Below, piece after piece: positions 1 to 10,010 of a stretch of 64,000 nt of DNA (positions within the stretch are counted from its first letter, which is position 1; every line of letters begins with the position of its first letter). The DNA comes from G965215045 sp965215045 (GTDB lineage Bacteria > Pseudomonadota > Gammaproteobacteria > JABABF01). The stretch lies in NCBI GenBank assembly GCA_965215045.1, contig OZ244031.1, forward strand, positions 1,488,001 to 1,552,000, written 5' to 3'. A program made the position numbers and the translations under genes. Under the pieces are notes generated by a model that had not been told where the DNA came from, ran no database searches, and was given only the letters and a program-made list of their open reading frames with translations.

Positions 1-1
1 G

Positions 2-622
2 TATTTTCATTCCCTGTTGTTCGGGCTCTCCGAACTGCCGCCGGCGGATGAGCAACTGCGCGCGGTGATCGACCGGGAGGCGGAGCAGCACGGCTGGGAG
101 TTCCTGCACCGGGAATTGCAGCGGGTGGACCCGGAAAGTGCTGCGCGCATTCATCCGCGCCACAACCGCCGTCTGCAGCGGGCCCTGGAAGTGTACCGGC
201 TCACGGGCATTCCGCCCAGTGCACTGCGCAATCGACGCCGGGGCGGCCTGCAGGACGATGATTTCCGGCTGTTGCAATGTGCCCTGCTGCCGCCACCGGC
301 CGCCGAGTACCGCACGCGCCTTGCGGGGCGCTTTCTCTCCATGCTGGAGCGGGGCCTGGCAGGGGAGGTGCAGGCCCTGGCGGCGATGCGTGAGCCCGCT
401 CCCGTGCATTCGGTGCGCGCTGCGGTCGGTTATCGCCAGGTCTGGGATTGGCTGGAACAGGGCGGTGCCCGCGAGGAGATGGTCCGGCGCGCCGTCGGTG
501 CCACCCATACCCTGGCGCGCCGCCAGATGAACTGGTTGCGCCGCTGGGAGGACCTGCACACCTTCGTCCCGGGGGCGCAGGATGCGGTTCCCCGGCAACT
601 GCAGGCCTTCCTGGCCGGCTGA
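2..622 (+). CDS. miaA: tRNA dimethylallyltransferase, C-terminal part (5' cut by window edge)
   Basis: This is the C-terminal two thirds of MiaA, which transfers a dimethylallyl group to the N6 of A37 in tRNAs that read UNN codons. The frame is open from base 2 and begins YFHSLLFGLSELPPAD, matching the family's internal segment before the insertion domain, so the true start lies upstream of the window. The RIHPRHNRRLQRALEVYRLTG stretch is the conserved tRNA-contacting region (shown here without flanks), and AAVGYRQVWDWLE is the family's C-terminal signature. It is followed by an hfq-like pair, as in Escherichia coli (miaA-hfq-hflX-hflK-hflC). MiaB, which acts on the product of MiaA, is encoded at 49.9-51.4 kb. 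Confidence 0.95.
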   Translation, partial: YFHSLLFGLSELPPADEQLRAVIDREAEQHGWEFLHRELQRVDPESAARIHPRHNRRLQRALEVYRLTGIPPSALRNRRRGGLQDDDFRLLQCALLPPPAAEYRTRLAGRFLSMLERGLAGEVQALAAMREPAPVHSVRAAVGYRQVWDWLEQGGAREEMVRRAVGATHTLARRQMNWLRRWEDLHTFVPGAQDAVPRQLQAFLAG

Positions 623-1065
623 GGAGCCGAACGCAGCACCAGGTGCTTCGCAGCAACTGGCAGCCGGGGTGTCGGCACGGCTGTTCCGGGGTGGATTTGC
701 ACCGGGTGGCCGACGGGACTTGCACAAATGTCCCCGATGTGCATTAATCTCATTGACTGATGGGGCGGCGGATGAAAATGCCCCCCGTATGTGAAAAAAG
801 GGTGAGAGGAGGTAAAAAGGTGGCTGCGCTGCATATAGAGATTGAGAGGGGGAAGCAAGATATTTCACGGAGTGTCGCAATGAAAAGTGGTGAGAGACGA
901 ATGGAAGAGGGGGAATAAGAGGGGGAATCAAAGGGTATAGAGCAGAAAGAGGGATACAATGCACGCCAGAGGAGAGGGGGGAGAACAGGACCCGACACGG
1001 GGCCCTACGGCATCGCTTAAAAAAATTGCAGACCGATTCGCCCGGGGCATCGCACTGAGTTGATC
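623..1065 (+). promoter_or_regulatory. Purine-rich leader between miaA and the hfq-like pair
   Basis: No gene is visible in this 440-base gap. From about 780 to 990 the plus strand is strikingly purine-rich, with repeated GGGGGAA, AGAGG and GAAAG blocks and many A-R-N triplets. A TACAAT hexamer lies at about 955-960. In the enterobacterial locus hfq is transcribed from several promoters and its mRNA leader is bound by Hfq itself, so an autoregulated 5' UTR is a reasonable inference. No clear -35/-10 pair or terminator was identified. Confidence 0.4.
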
Positions 1066-1380
1066 ATGCAGACCGCCCCGTCTCTACCCGACGTCCACGA
1101 GGCATTCCTGGATGGCTTGTGCAAGCAGCGCACCCCGGTGACGATTTACCTGGTCAACGGCGTCCGGATCACGGGTGAGATCGACAAGTTTGACCAGACT
1201 TCCATCGTCCTGCGCAGCCAGCATGCCCCGCAGTACGACGTGTCGTCCGAGATCGGCACGTCGCGCAAAAGAATTATTTTCAAACATGTCATCTCCACCG
1301 TGCTGGCACAAGACGATGCAGAGCACGCAGAGGAGTATTCAATGTCCTATCGAAAAAATCATCGGAGCATAAGACCATGA
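1066..1380 (+). CDS. hfq: Hfq-like RNA chaperone, paralog 1
   Basis: An Sm-like protein of about 104 residues at the exact syntenic position of hfq. TPVTIYLVNGVRITGEIDKF covers the first Sm strands (family: PVSIYLVNGIKLQGQIESF) and IIFKHVISTV corresponds to the canonical VYKHAISTV. It differs from canonical Hfq in several ways. The loop between strands 3 and 4 is about 14 residues longer, proximal-face Gln8 and Phe42 are replaced (His and Thr by my alignment), and Tyr55 is Phe; Lys56 and His57 are kept. The likely start is ATG 1066; a TTG two codons upstream is also in frame. The stop overlaps the ATG of paralog 2 (ATGA), so the pair is translationally coupled and could form a mixed ring. Confidence 0.85.
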   Translation: MQTAPSLPDVHEAFLDGLCKQRTPVTIYLVNGVRITGEIDKFDQTSIVLRSQHAPQYDVSSEIGTSRKRIIFKHVISTVLAQDDAEHAEEYSMSYRKNHRSIRP

Positions 1381-1874
1381 ATCATCCTTTCAATATTCAC
1401 AGGCCTTTTCTCGACGCCTTGCGCAGGGAGGGCACGCCGGTAGTCATCTACCTGGTCAACGGGGTTAAGCTGGAGGGCGAGATCGACAGTTTTGACGATG
1501 CGGCCGTCATCCTGCGCCGGGGCGGTTACCAGGATGCGTCGCAGGGCAGTGCTGCCGCGCAGAAGAGGATGATTTTCCGGCATGCGATTTCCACCGTGTT
1601 TCCCCTGGGCCCCGTGCATTTTTCTCCGGAGGGTCGCCGGCCCGCTCGCGAGCCGTACGAAAACCGCGGGTATTCCGGTCCGAACCGCCGCCGCTATCCG
1701 CCGCAGGTTCGAACGGGCGGCGGCGGCGGCGGCGGTTACTCCCGGCAGCGGCCACCCGAACCGGGCAACGAATCCCGCGATGAATACAGCGAGAATTACC
1801 GCACCGAGCCGGATTACCAGGAGGCACCCGTCAGCAGTGGCCACAAGAGACACTGGAGTGAAGAACAGGAATAA
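1377..1874 (+). CDS. Hfq-like RNA chaperone, paralog 2 with Gly/Arg/Tyr-rich tail
   Basis: A second Sm/Hfq domain (residues about 3-80: PFLDALRREGTPVVIYLVNG, later RMIFRHAISTVFP) starting inside the stop codon of paralog 1. It is closer to canonical Hfq in the first helix, but has Asp-Ala where Gln41-Phe42 should be, Arg instead of Lys56, and about 12 extra residues in the strand 3-4 loop. The C-terminal half (about residues 85-165) is low complexity, rich in Arg, Tyr, Pro and Glu, with a run of seven Gly encoded by a GGC repeat near 1715-1735. Such tails are typical of intrinsically disordered RNA-binding extensions. 165 residues is long for Hfq (about 80-110). Confidence 0.85.
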   Translation: MNHPFNIHRPFLDALRREGTPVVIYLVNGVKLEGEIDSFDDAAVILRRGGYQDASQGSAAAQKRMIFRHAISTVFPLGPVHFSPEGRRPAREPYENRGYSGPNRRRYPPQVRTGGGGGGGYSRQRPPEPGNESRDEYSENYRTEPDYQEAPVSSGHKRHWSEEQE

Positions 1875-1922
1875 GCCCCGCTTCTCACATCGCGTCCGGG
1901 TCTCCGGTCGGGTCGGGACTGC

Positions 1923-3176
1923 ATGAAAGAACGTCCCGGCGACCGGCGGGACGCCTCTGCCGTCGGTGAAAACGCGGTCCTGGTTTTGTTCGGCGAGCCC
2001 CGGGAGGAGCGGGCGGAATTCCGCCAGCTGGCGCGCACGGCCGGTGCCCGGGTGCAGGCGGAACTGGTGTGCGTCCAGGCCAGGCCACAGCCCCGCGGTT
2101 ACATCGGCAGCGGCAAGCAGGAAGAACTCAAGCGTTTGCTGGTGCAGCAGGAAGCGCAGCTGGTGCTGTTCAACGCGGAGCTGCGCCCCGGGCAGGTGCG
2201 CAACCTGGAGCGCGCCCTGGATGCCCGCGTGGTCGATCGCACCGGCCTGATTCTCGATATCTTTGCCACCCGCGCCCGCAGTTACGAGGGCAAGTTGCAG
2301 GTGGAGCTCGCCCAGTTGCAATACCTGAGCACCCGCCTGGTGCGCGGCTGGACGCACCTGGAGCGCCAGCGCGGCGGCATCGGCATGCGCGGGCCGGGGG
2401 AGGCGCAGCTGGAAGCAGACCGGCGCATGATGCGCCGGCGCATTCGCGCGCTGGAGCGGCGCCTGGAACAGGTGCGCCGCACCCGCGAGCAGGGCCGTCG
2501 CGGACGCCGCCGCGCCGCATTGCCGCTGATCAGCCTGGTCGGCGAAACCAACGCGGGCAAGTCGACCTTGTTCAACCGCCTGAGCGGTGCCCAGGTGTAC
2601 ACGGCAGACCGCTTGTTTTCCACGCTGGACACCACCCTGCGGCGCATTGAATTACCCGGCGGCCAGGCGGCAATCCTGGCCGACACGGTCGGCTTCATCC
2701 GCCGTCTGCCGCACTCGCTGGTGAATGCCTTTCATGCCACCTTGGAAGAGGTGGCGGAGTCAGACCTGCTGCTGCACGTGGTCGATGTCTCTTGCGAGCG
2801 TCCGCCGGCGGTGATCGTGCAGGAAAACCGCAAGGTGCTGGAAGAAATTGGTGCCGGGGAACTGCCGTGTATCGTGGTCTGCAACAAGCTCGACCAGCTG
2901 CCCGCATCGATGTCCTGGCCGTGGAATGGCACCGGCCCCCGGGACCATGTATGCATCTCCGCTGCCGATGGCGATGGCTGTGAAGCCTTGCTGGAGGCGA
3001 TTTGTGCGCAGCTGTACGGCGGCACGCAGGTCGAAACGGTGCACCTGGACCCGCGGCAGGGTGCCGTGCGCGCCTCCTTGTACCGGCGCGGCATGGTGCT
3101 GGCCGAGCACTGCGATGCAGAGGGCGGCATGGTACTGCAGGTGCGGGACCGGAAAAAAAGCGGTGTGCCGTCTTGA
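1923..3176 (+). CDS. hflX: GTPase HflX
   Basis: A ribosome-associated TRAFAC-class GTPase that rescues or splits stalled and heat-damaged ribosomes. Full-length at 417 residues. The N-terminal HflX domain (about 20-130) has the RGYIGSGKQEEL element; a basic coiled linker with GGIGMRGPGEAQLEADRR (about 151-168) leads into the G domain: G1 GETNAGKST (207-215), G2 region FSTLDTT, G3 DTVGF (254-258) and G4 NKLD (about 322). G1 has Glu where most HflX proteins have Tyr (GYTNAGKST). It lies 48 bases after the second hfq-like gene and upstream of hflK, the standard order. Confidence 0.96.
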   Translation: MKERPGDRRDASAVGENAVLVLFGEPREERAEFRQLARTAGARVQAELVCVQARPQPRGYIGSGKQEELKRLLVQQEAQLVLFNAELRPGQVRNLERALDARVVDRTGLILDIFATRARSYEGKLQVELAQLQYLSTRLVRGWTHLERQRGGIGMRGPGEAQLEADRRMMRRRIRALERRLEQVRRTREQGRRGRRRAALPLISLVGETNAGKSTLFNRLSGAQVYTADRLFSTLDTTLRRIELPGGQAAILADTVGFIRRLPHSLVNAFHATLEEVAESDLLLHVVDVSCERPPAVIVQENRKVLEEIGAGELPCIVVCNKLDQLPASMSWPWNGTGPRDHVCISAADGDGCEALLEAICAQLYGGTQVETVHLDPRQGAVRASLYRRGMVLAEHCDAEGGMVLQVRDRKKSGVPS

Positions 3177-3178
3177 AT

Positions 3179-3205
3179 TTGAATTGTGCCGTTTTCTGCT
3201 AAAAT
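3179..3205 (+). promoter_or_regulatory. Possible promoter before hflK
   Basis: TTGAAT (3179-3184) and TAAAAT (3200-3205), preceded by TGC, resemble -35 and -10 elements, but the spacer is 15 bases, shorter than ideal. A second TTGAAT at 3173 gives 21. A very similar TGTGCTAAAAT box precedes the DUF1820 gene at about 53.15 kb. This would allow hflKC-hisZ-purA transcription separately from hflX. Confidence 0.35.
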
Positions 3206-3269
3206 GCATTTTGCCCTGCGGCATGACCCAGGGCCGGTTCCCCGGTAATCGGTAATTAATATTTTTCTC

Positions 3270-4379
3270 ATGGCATGGGATAAACCTTCAGGCGACCAGA
3301 AGCCCAACGATTCTTGGGGGGGTGGCTCCGCAGACTTTTCCGGAGCGTTTCAATCCCTGAAAAAGATCCTCGACAATTTCGGCCAGGGCGGCGGCTCCGG
3401 CTGGCGCACCACCCTGGGGCTGACCGTCGTGGCAGCACTGGTCTGGGGCTTGTTCGGCATCTACCAGCTGGACCAGCAGGAACGCGCGGTCATTTTGCGT
3501 TTCGGCAAGTTTCATAACGTGGTGCAACCCGGCCTGCGCTGGAACCCGCCGCTGATCGACCGCGTGCACAAGATCAACGTCACCAAGGTCTACTCGCAGC
3601 CGTACAACGGCCAGATGCTGACCGAGGACGAGAACATCGTCGACATCAAGATCACGGTGCAGTACCGGGTCTCCGACCCCAAGCAGTTCGTGCTCCGGGT
3701 GCGCGACCCGATCCGCAGCCTGCAGCACGCCATCGAGAGTGCCCTGCGTCACGTGGTGGGCGGCACGATCATCGACCAGGTGATCACCCTGGGCCGTGAG
3801 CAGGTGGCCATCGATGTGCGCGGCCGTCTGCAGACTTACCTGGATGTCTACGAGACCGGCATTTCTGTTTTCCAGGTGAACATCAACGAGGCCGACCCGC
3901 CCCAGGACGTCAAGGGTGCTTTTGATGATGTCAACCGGGCACTGGAGGACGAGGAGCGCTACAAGAACGAGGCCGAGGCCTACGCCAACGAGGTGGTGCC
4001 CCGGGCGCGCGGTTATGCCAAGCGCGCCCTCGAGGAGGCGGAGGCCTATCGCCAGGAGGTGATTGCCCGCGCCGAGGGCGAGGCGACCCGCTTTCAGAAA
4101 TTGCTCGATGAATACCGCAAGGCACCGCTGGTGACGCGCAAACGTTTGTACCTGGATGCGGTGCAGAGCGTGCTGGGCAAAACTTCCAAGGTGATGGTCG
4201 ATGTCGAAGAGGGCGGCAACCTGTTGTACCTGCCGCTGGACCAGTTGCGCCGGGGGTCGTCCGCCGGGGATATGGACGGCGAGGTCTTGAACCCGTCCCA
4301 GATGCGTGACCTGGTGCAGGAGGTGTCGCAGCGCCTGGAGCGCGCCCGGGGAACCCAGAGAAAGAGGGCGACACGATGA
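3270..4379 (+). CDS. hflK: Membrane protease modulator HflK (SPFH/prohibitin family)
   Basis: A subunit of the HflKC complex that surrounds the membrane protease FtsH and modulates its activity. 369 residues: a Gly/Ser-rich cytoplasmic N-terminus (SWGGGSADFSGAF), one transmembrane segment (about 49-68, LGLTVVAALVWGLFGIYQL), then a periplasmic SPFH/band-7 domain starting QQERAVILRFGKF, and a long Ala/Glu-rich coiled region (about 215-275) used for cage assembly. The weak ribosome site fits a leader or coupling control. The stop overlaps the hflC start (ATGA). Confidence 0.95.
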   Translation: MAWDKPSGDQKPNDSWGGGSADFSGAFQSLKKILDNFGQGGGSGWRTTLGLTVVAALVWGLFGIYQLDQQERAVILRFGKFHNVVQPGLRWNPPLIDRVHKINVTKVYSQPYNGQMLTEDENIVDIKITVQYRVSDPKQFVLRVRDPIRSLQHAIESALRHVVGGTIIDQVITLGREQVAIDVRGRLQTYLDVYETGISVFQVNINEADPPQDVKGAFDDVNRALEDEERYKNEAEAYANEVVPRARGYAKRALEEAEAYRQEVIARAEGEATRFQKLLDEYRKAPLVTRKRLYLDAVQSVLGKTSKVMVDVEEGGNLLYLPLDQLRRGSSAGDMDGEVLNPSQMRDLVQEVSQRLERARGTQRKRATR

Positions 4380-5254
4380 GTCCCCGGTTGGTAATGGTCC
4401 TGGGCCTGGTCCTGGTATTGCTGCTGATCGCCTCCGGCAGCCTGTTCGTGATCAAGGAAACCGAGCGGGCGGTCATGCTCCGCTTCGGCGAACTGGTGGA
4501 GCCCAATATCAGACCCGGCCTGCACGTGAAAGTGCCGCTGATGCACACGGTGCGCAAGTTCGACGGCCGCCTGCTGACAGTGGATTCCCGCCCGGAGCGT
4601 TTTCTCACCCAGGAAAAGAAATTTCTCTCGGTGGACTCCTACGCCAAGTGGCGCATTCACAACGTCGCCCGCTATTACACGGCGACCAACGGCGAGGAAC
4701 TGCGCGCGCGCCAGTTGCTGGCACAGCGCATCAACAACGGCCTGCGCAACCAGTTCGGCGAGCGCACCATGCACGAGGTGGTCTCCGGTGAGCGGGATGA
4801 ACTGATGGTGGACATGCGGCGCAAGCTCGATGAGGTCACCCGCGAGGAACTGGGCATCGAGGTGGTGGACGTGCGTGTCAAGCGCATCGATCTGCCGGTG
4901 GACGTCAGCGAGTCGGTGTTTGCACGCATGCGCGCCGAACGCGAACGCGAAGCGCGCGAGCATCGCTCCCAGGGCAAGGAACAGGCCGAGGGCATTCGCG
5001 CAGCCGCGGACCGCGAGAAAATTGTTATCGAGGCGAACGCCTACCGCGAGGCGGAAAAATTGCGCGGCGATGGCGATGCGCGGGCGGCGGCGATCTACTC
5101 GGATGCTTTCCTGGGCGACCCCGAGTTCTATGCGTTCACGCGCAGTCTCAAGGCATACCTGGAGGCCTTCTCCGGCGAGAATGACCTGCTGCTGATCAAG
5201 CCGGACAGCGATTTTTTTCGCTACCTGAAGAATGCAGACGGCAGCCCGCCCTGA
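4376..5254 (+). CDS. hflC: Membrane protease modulator HflC
   Basis: The partner of HflK in the FtsH-regulating complex. 292 residues: an N-terminal signal-anchor (about 3-24, LVMVLGLVLVLLLIASGSLF), the SPFH domain beginning KETERAVMLRFGELVEP, the ERFLTQEKKFLSVDSYAKW segment typical of HflC, and an Arg/Glu/Ala-rich helix (about 185-245). It starts in the last codon of hflK (4-base overlap), and its 3' end overlaps the start of hisZ by 23 bases. Confidence 0.95.
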   Translation: MSPRLVMVLGLVLVLLLIASGSLFVIKETERAVMLRFGELVEPNIRPGLHVKVPLMHTVRKFDGRLLTVDSRPERFLTQEKKFLSVDSYAKWRIHNVARYYTATNGEELRARQLLAQRINNGLRNQFGERTMHEVVSGERDELMVDMRRKLDEVTREELGIEVVDVRVKRIDLPVDVSESVFARMRAEREREAREHRSQGKEQAEGIRAAADREKIVIEANAYREAEKLRGDGDARAAAIYSDAFLGDPEFYAFTRSLKAYLEAFSGENDLLLIKPDSDFFRYLKNADGSPP

Positions 5255-6422
5255 ACCCTGCGAACTGCCTGACAGCGTAGAGGAACTTTACCCGGCGCCG
5301 GCGGCGCGTTTTGAAGAGTTGCGGCGCACGCTGCTGGACCTGTTTTTCAGCTGGGGCTACCGCCTGGTGGTCCCGCCCCTGTTGGAATATGCCGGCACCG
5401 CACCCCAGGCTCGCGCCCGCGACCTGGAGGAGATCAGCTTCCGGCTGCGCGACGGTATGAGTCCCCGGGACCTGCTGCTGCGCGCCGACCTCACCTTGCA
5501 GACCGCGCGCATGGACGCCCTGGACACCGAGCCCGGTGTCAACCGCTTCTGCTATGCCGGCCCGGTGTTGCACGCCCAGCCGCGCGACCTGCTGGCCTCC
5601 CGCGAGCCTTTTCATGTCGGTGCCGAGCTCTACGGCTCGGACACCGTGGAGGCGGACCGCGAACTGATCGTCATCATGGCCGAAAGCCTGTTGCTGGCAG
5701 GTATTTCCAAGCTGTGCCTGGATTTCGGCCATGTCGGCATTTACCGTGCCCTGGTCGCCGCAGCAGACCTGGATGCAGCACAAGAGGAACGGCTCTTTGA
5801 CGCACTGCAGCGCAAGGCGGAGACGGAGATCCGCGCCGCCGTCGCCGATTGTCCGGCGAAAAAGAACCAGGAAGTGGAAATGCTCTGCATCCTGTCGTCC
5901 TTGCACGGTGATCGCGAAGTGCTGGAGACGGCGCGCCGCTTGCTGGCTGCCGCCCCGCCGGAAGTGGCAGTCGCCATCGACCGCCTGGAGGCCTTCGCCG
6001 ATGCCCTGGGGGAATGGATGCCCGATGTGCAGTGTTATTTTGACCTGGGCGAACTGCGCGGCTACCGCTATCACACCGGCGTGGTCTTCGCCGCTTATGC
6101 CGGGGACGGCGGCGCGGCACTGGCGAACGGCGGGCGCTGTGATGGCATTGGCGCCGCGTACGGCCGTGCCCGCGCCTCCGTGGGTTTCCACGTGGACCTG
6201 CGCGCGCTGTTGCCCCTGGGCGGAGAATTTCCCGCCGGGAACGGCATCCGGGTGCCCGTCGAACTGCCGCGCGATGAAGAGCTGTACGCAGAGGTCTACC
6301 GGCTGCGCCAGGCCGGGGAGCGGGTCGTGGTGGAACTCCCCGGGGAGGAGGGCGGCGTGGGCTGCTCGCGCGTGCTGCAACGGGCGAAGCAGGGCTGGCA
6401 GGTCGTTCCGGACGGGGATTGA
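5232..6422 (+). CDS. hisZ: ATP phosphoribosyltransferase regulatory subunit HisZ
   Basis: A catalytically inactive histidyl-tRNA-synthetase-like protein that pairs with short-form HisG to start histidine biosynthesis and confers histidine feedback. 396 residues. The class II aminoacyl-tRNA-synthetase fold is recognisable from LPDSVEELYPAPAARFEELR at the N-terminus, RLVVPPLLEY, the motif-2-like LLLRADLTLQTARMD, and the late RGYRYHTGVVFAAYAG and LANGGRCDGIG segments. Anticodon-binding residues of true HisRS are absent, as expected. The position between hflC and purA is the usual gammaproteobacterial one. Confidence 0.93.
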   Translation: MQTAARPEPCELPDSVEELYPAPAARFEELRRTLLDLFFSWGYRLVVPPLLEYAGTAPQARARDLEEISFRLRDGMSPRDLLLRADLTLQTARMDALDTEPGVNRFCYAGPVLHAQPRDLLASREPFHVGAELYGSDTVEADRELIVIMAESLLLAGISKLCLDFGHVGIYRALVAAADLDAAQEERLFDALQRKAETEIRAAVADCPAKKNQEVEMLCILSSLHGDREVLETARRLLAAAPPEVAVAIDRLEAFADALGEWMPDVQCYFDLGELRGYRYHTGVVFAAYAGDGGAALANGGRCDGIGAAYGRARASVGFHVDLRALLPLGGEFPAGNGIRVPVELPRDEELYAEVYRLRQAGERVVVELPGEEGGVGCSRVLQRAKQGWQVVPDGD

Positions 6423-6460
6423 GCACCGCTCTGCACGGGGCGGGCGCGCGCAAACAGTAG

Positions 6461-7726
<1,266 letters not shown>

Positions 7727-7809
7727 TCTTCAAACCTCCTTCCCGTCCGCTCTTGCGACAGGCTGCGGTGCCCGGTGCACGGGGAACCGCGCCCGTCCCG
7801 AACCGGTTT

Positions 7810-8484
7810 TCAGATTGCACCTCCCGGACGGGGTTGCAGATTGCCGTCTTCATCGAAACAGGATTCTGCTGTCCCCGGAAAATTTTTAATGAGTTCTCGT
7901 TTGACTTTGGGATGTTGCTCAAAAACGGTCAACCAGACGGAAAAGAAACCCTTGGCGACAGCAGTGTCAATCATAAAATCGAAAAATTCAGGATACACTT
8001 CAGCAGAAGATTGATAATGACGTAAAAACTTTTTTGCAAACTTCCATGCATCATTGCGATCTTCCCATCGGCGATCGGTTCTTTTTTTAGGAGGGCGGTC
8101 CAAGTCTGTCAATTCGAGCAATTTCCGGGCGCGCTTTTGCAGGGGTGCAGACAAATTTTCATTGGCGCGTACGAACCCGCCCCGTGAATATTCCAGTGCC
8201 AACAGGGTGTTATCCCGGTCCGGCCACAGGATGTCTTTATCGTCCACGTCCTCGTCGCCCTTGCTTGAATTGCAGTTTGCACAAGCCAGTAAAAAATTAT
8301 CCCATTCCAGTTTCAGTTCCGAAAATTTGCTTTTGGGTTTCTTGTGTTCCACATGCAGGCTGGCAAGGATAGGGCGTTCACAGTAACTGCAATACCTGCC
8401 TAAACGATCTTCAAGATCTGGTTTTGCCTCGCGGTAATGGCGGTAAGAATCGGAGGGGGCATCACCTCGTGTGACGGGTCTCAT
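7810..8484 (-). CDS. ptuB: HNH endonuclease, Septu PtuB-like
   Basis: The predicted nuclease effector of a two-gene anti-phage module. 224 residues. A zinc-supported HNH fold is visible: CSYC (Cys32, Cys35), the HVEH core (His44-His47), and CANCN (Cys68, Cys71, Asn72). It resembles the TIGR02646-type HNH proteins found with PtuA ATPases in Septu and retron-linked systems; no reverse transcriptase or retron RNA is visible here. The ATG lies in the stop of the ATPase gene (ATGA overlap), so the two are translationally coupled. The C-terminal 100 residues are helical and not recognised. Confidence 0.8.
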   Translation of the reverse strand: MRPVTRGDAPSDSYRHYREAKPDLEDRLGRYCSYCERPILASLHVEHKKPKSKFSELKLEWDNFLLACANCNSSKGDEDVDDKDILWPDRDNTLLALEYSRGGFVRANENLSAPLQKRARKLLELTDLDRPPKKRTDRRWEDRNDAWKFAKKFLRHYQSSAEVYPEFFDFMIDTAVAKGFFSVWLTVFEQHPKVKRELIKNFPGTAESCFDEDGNLQPRPGGAI

Positions 8485-9833
8485 TCCTTTCCTTCTTTTA
8501 TTTTTGCCAGTGCCTCCAGCTTTAAGAAGACGCTGAGGTCCGGGCTGGTGGAAAAACGTTCCGCCTTTTGGCGATATTCTGCCTCCGCTTGTTGTACTTC
8601 CGGGCTCTCCGGATCATCGCTGGATTGAAGCAGTTCAAAATAACGTTCTGTCGCTTTTGCCAGTTCTGTGGCGTGCTGACTCTGCTGGGGAATTTTCACG
8701 CCCTGGATATATTCGGCAATATCTTCGATGGAATGGTTTGCGTACTCGGCGGGCGCATACTCCTCTAAATTCTTCAATTCCCCATCCTGCAGGGATTGAA
8801 TAACAAACGGTGAATGTGATGTGGCGACAAACTGGATTTCCGGAAATGTCTCCTTGAGATCGGCAACCACCCGCTGCTGCCACTTGGGGTGCAGGTGGGC
8901 GTCAATTTCATCGATCAACACCAGTCCCGGCGTCTCTTGCAGTACACGCTGCCAGGAAGAAGGATCTTCGGACTGGGACGACGGCATATCTTCCGGCAAC
9001 ATCTGCGCATTCTGGGTCACCGCCTTGGTGGCGATGTCTGCGACCAGGGCCAGCATCATGGTCCATCCAGCACTGAGATTGGTCAATGGCTGTGCCTGTC
9101 CGGCAATGGATAGAATGATCTCTTTCCGGTCGCCGTCATACCGCAGCTCATCTGCACCGGGGATGCAACCCAGGATCGCTTCTTTGACGGCATGGTACCC
9201 GGGGCGCCAGTGGCCGCCCCGGTTGGCGAAGGCAATTGCTTCTCTCTGAAACCAGTCCTGCAAATCTCCCAGACGAATGCGCTCGGCAAAACAATCATAG
9301 AACGCATCCCAGCGTCGCAACGGGTTGTTGCCGTTGCGGGCCTTTATTTTTCTCTCTTGTGAAGGCAACCAGGCGCGGCCGGCACCGTAGTAGGCGAGCA
9401 CCGGGCAGAGGACGTTCTCACCTGCTTCACAGCGTTTGAATACAGTTTGGACAATATCGATGGCTTTTTTGGCATCGGTGTTAGTGGTGCGGCTGCCGCC
9501 CTCTCGAATCTTTCTGCACCACTCCACCTCCTGCCCGGCAATCAGGCCCTGCGCCTCGATGGATACCGGTGTGTGTTCGATGAAACGGATGCGGTCGCCG
9601 TCCTGTTTGGCTTCCAGGCGAATTTCATTGTGCAGGATGTTGCGTCCGCTGCCACCCAGGGTTGTGTCTGGCTTTTTGACCAGCCAGACCCCGGCGGCGA
9701 TAGCCAGGGCATCCAGTATCGAGGTTTTGCCACTCCCATTGTCACCCACCAGCAGGGTGAACTTGGGGTGCAGTCCCAACTTCAGTTCCTTGAAGCGTTT
9801 GAAATTCCTGATCTTGAGCCGGTCGATTCTCAT
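8481..9833 (-). CDS. ptuA: AAA/ABC-type ATPase, Septu PtuA-like
   Basis: A RecF/OLD-like ATPase of 450 residues. KIRNFKRFKELKLGL followed by the Walker A loop GDNGSGKTS (about 30-38) opens the protein. A LSAGWTMMLALV signature-like segment lies near residue 255, and Walker B plus D-loop LVLIDEIDAHLHPKWQ (about 304-319) is followed by the switch ATSHSPF. This architecture directly upstream of an HNH protein is the PtuAB pattern of Septu; the ATPase is thought to sense infection and gate the nuclease. It sits between purA and a catabolic operon, suggesting insertion of a defence cassette. Confidence 0.8.
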   Translation of the reverse strand: MRIDRLKIRNFKRFKELKLGLHPKFTLLVGDNGSGKTSILDALAIAAGVWLVKKPDTTLGGSGRNILHNEIRLEAKQDGDRIRFIEHTPVSIEAQGLIAGQEVEWCRKIREGGSRTTNTDAKKAIDIVQTVFKRCEAGENVLCPVLAYYGAGRAWLPSQERKIKARNGNNPLRRWDAFYDCFAERIRLGDLQDWFQREAIAFANRGGHWRPGYHAVKEAILGCIPGADELRYDGDRKEIILSIAGQAQPLTNLSAGWTMMLALVADIATKAVTQNAQMLPEDMPSSQSEDPSSWQRVLQETPGLVLIDEIDAHLHPKWQQRVVADLKETFPEIQFVATSHSPFVIQSLQDGELKNLEEYAPAEYANHSIEDIAEYIQGVKIPQQSQHATELAKATERYFELLQSSDDPESPEVQQAEAEYRQKAERFSTSPDLSVFLKLEALAKIKEGKE

Positions 9834-10010
9834 TTTTGGCTGCCCAAGGCAAATGATCCGTGTGCCGAGGGGCGGCGACCGGGAATTCTGCCGGGGCGCA
9901 GTGCGGGCGGATTTCCACTATTGCCGATCGCCGGGAGAGGGCCTGGTTTCACGGGACGGTGCGATGATGGATTACAAAAAGCGGCGTTTTCGCGCCGTAA
10001 TGCTCTCAAT

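Noticed and set aside
7727..7809. Terminator between purA and ptuB
   Set aside because: Only weak GC-rich pairing, without a T run.
8800..9500. Retron reverse transcriptase or msr/msd near ptuAB
   Set aside because: No RT motif (YxDD) in any frame and no paired structure recognised.
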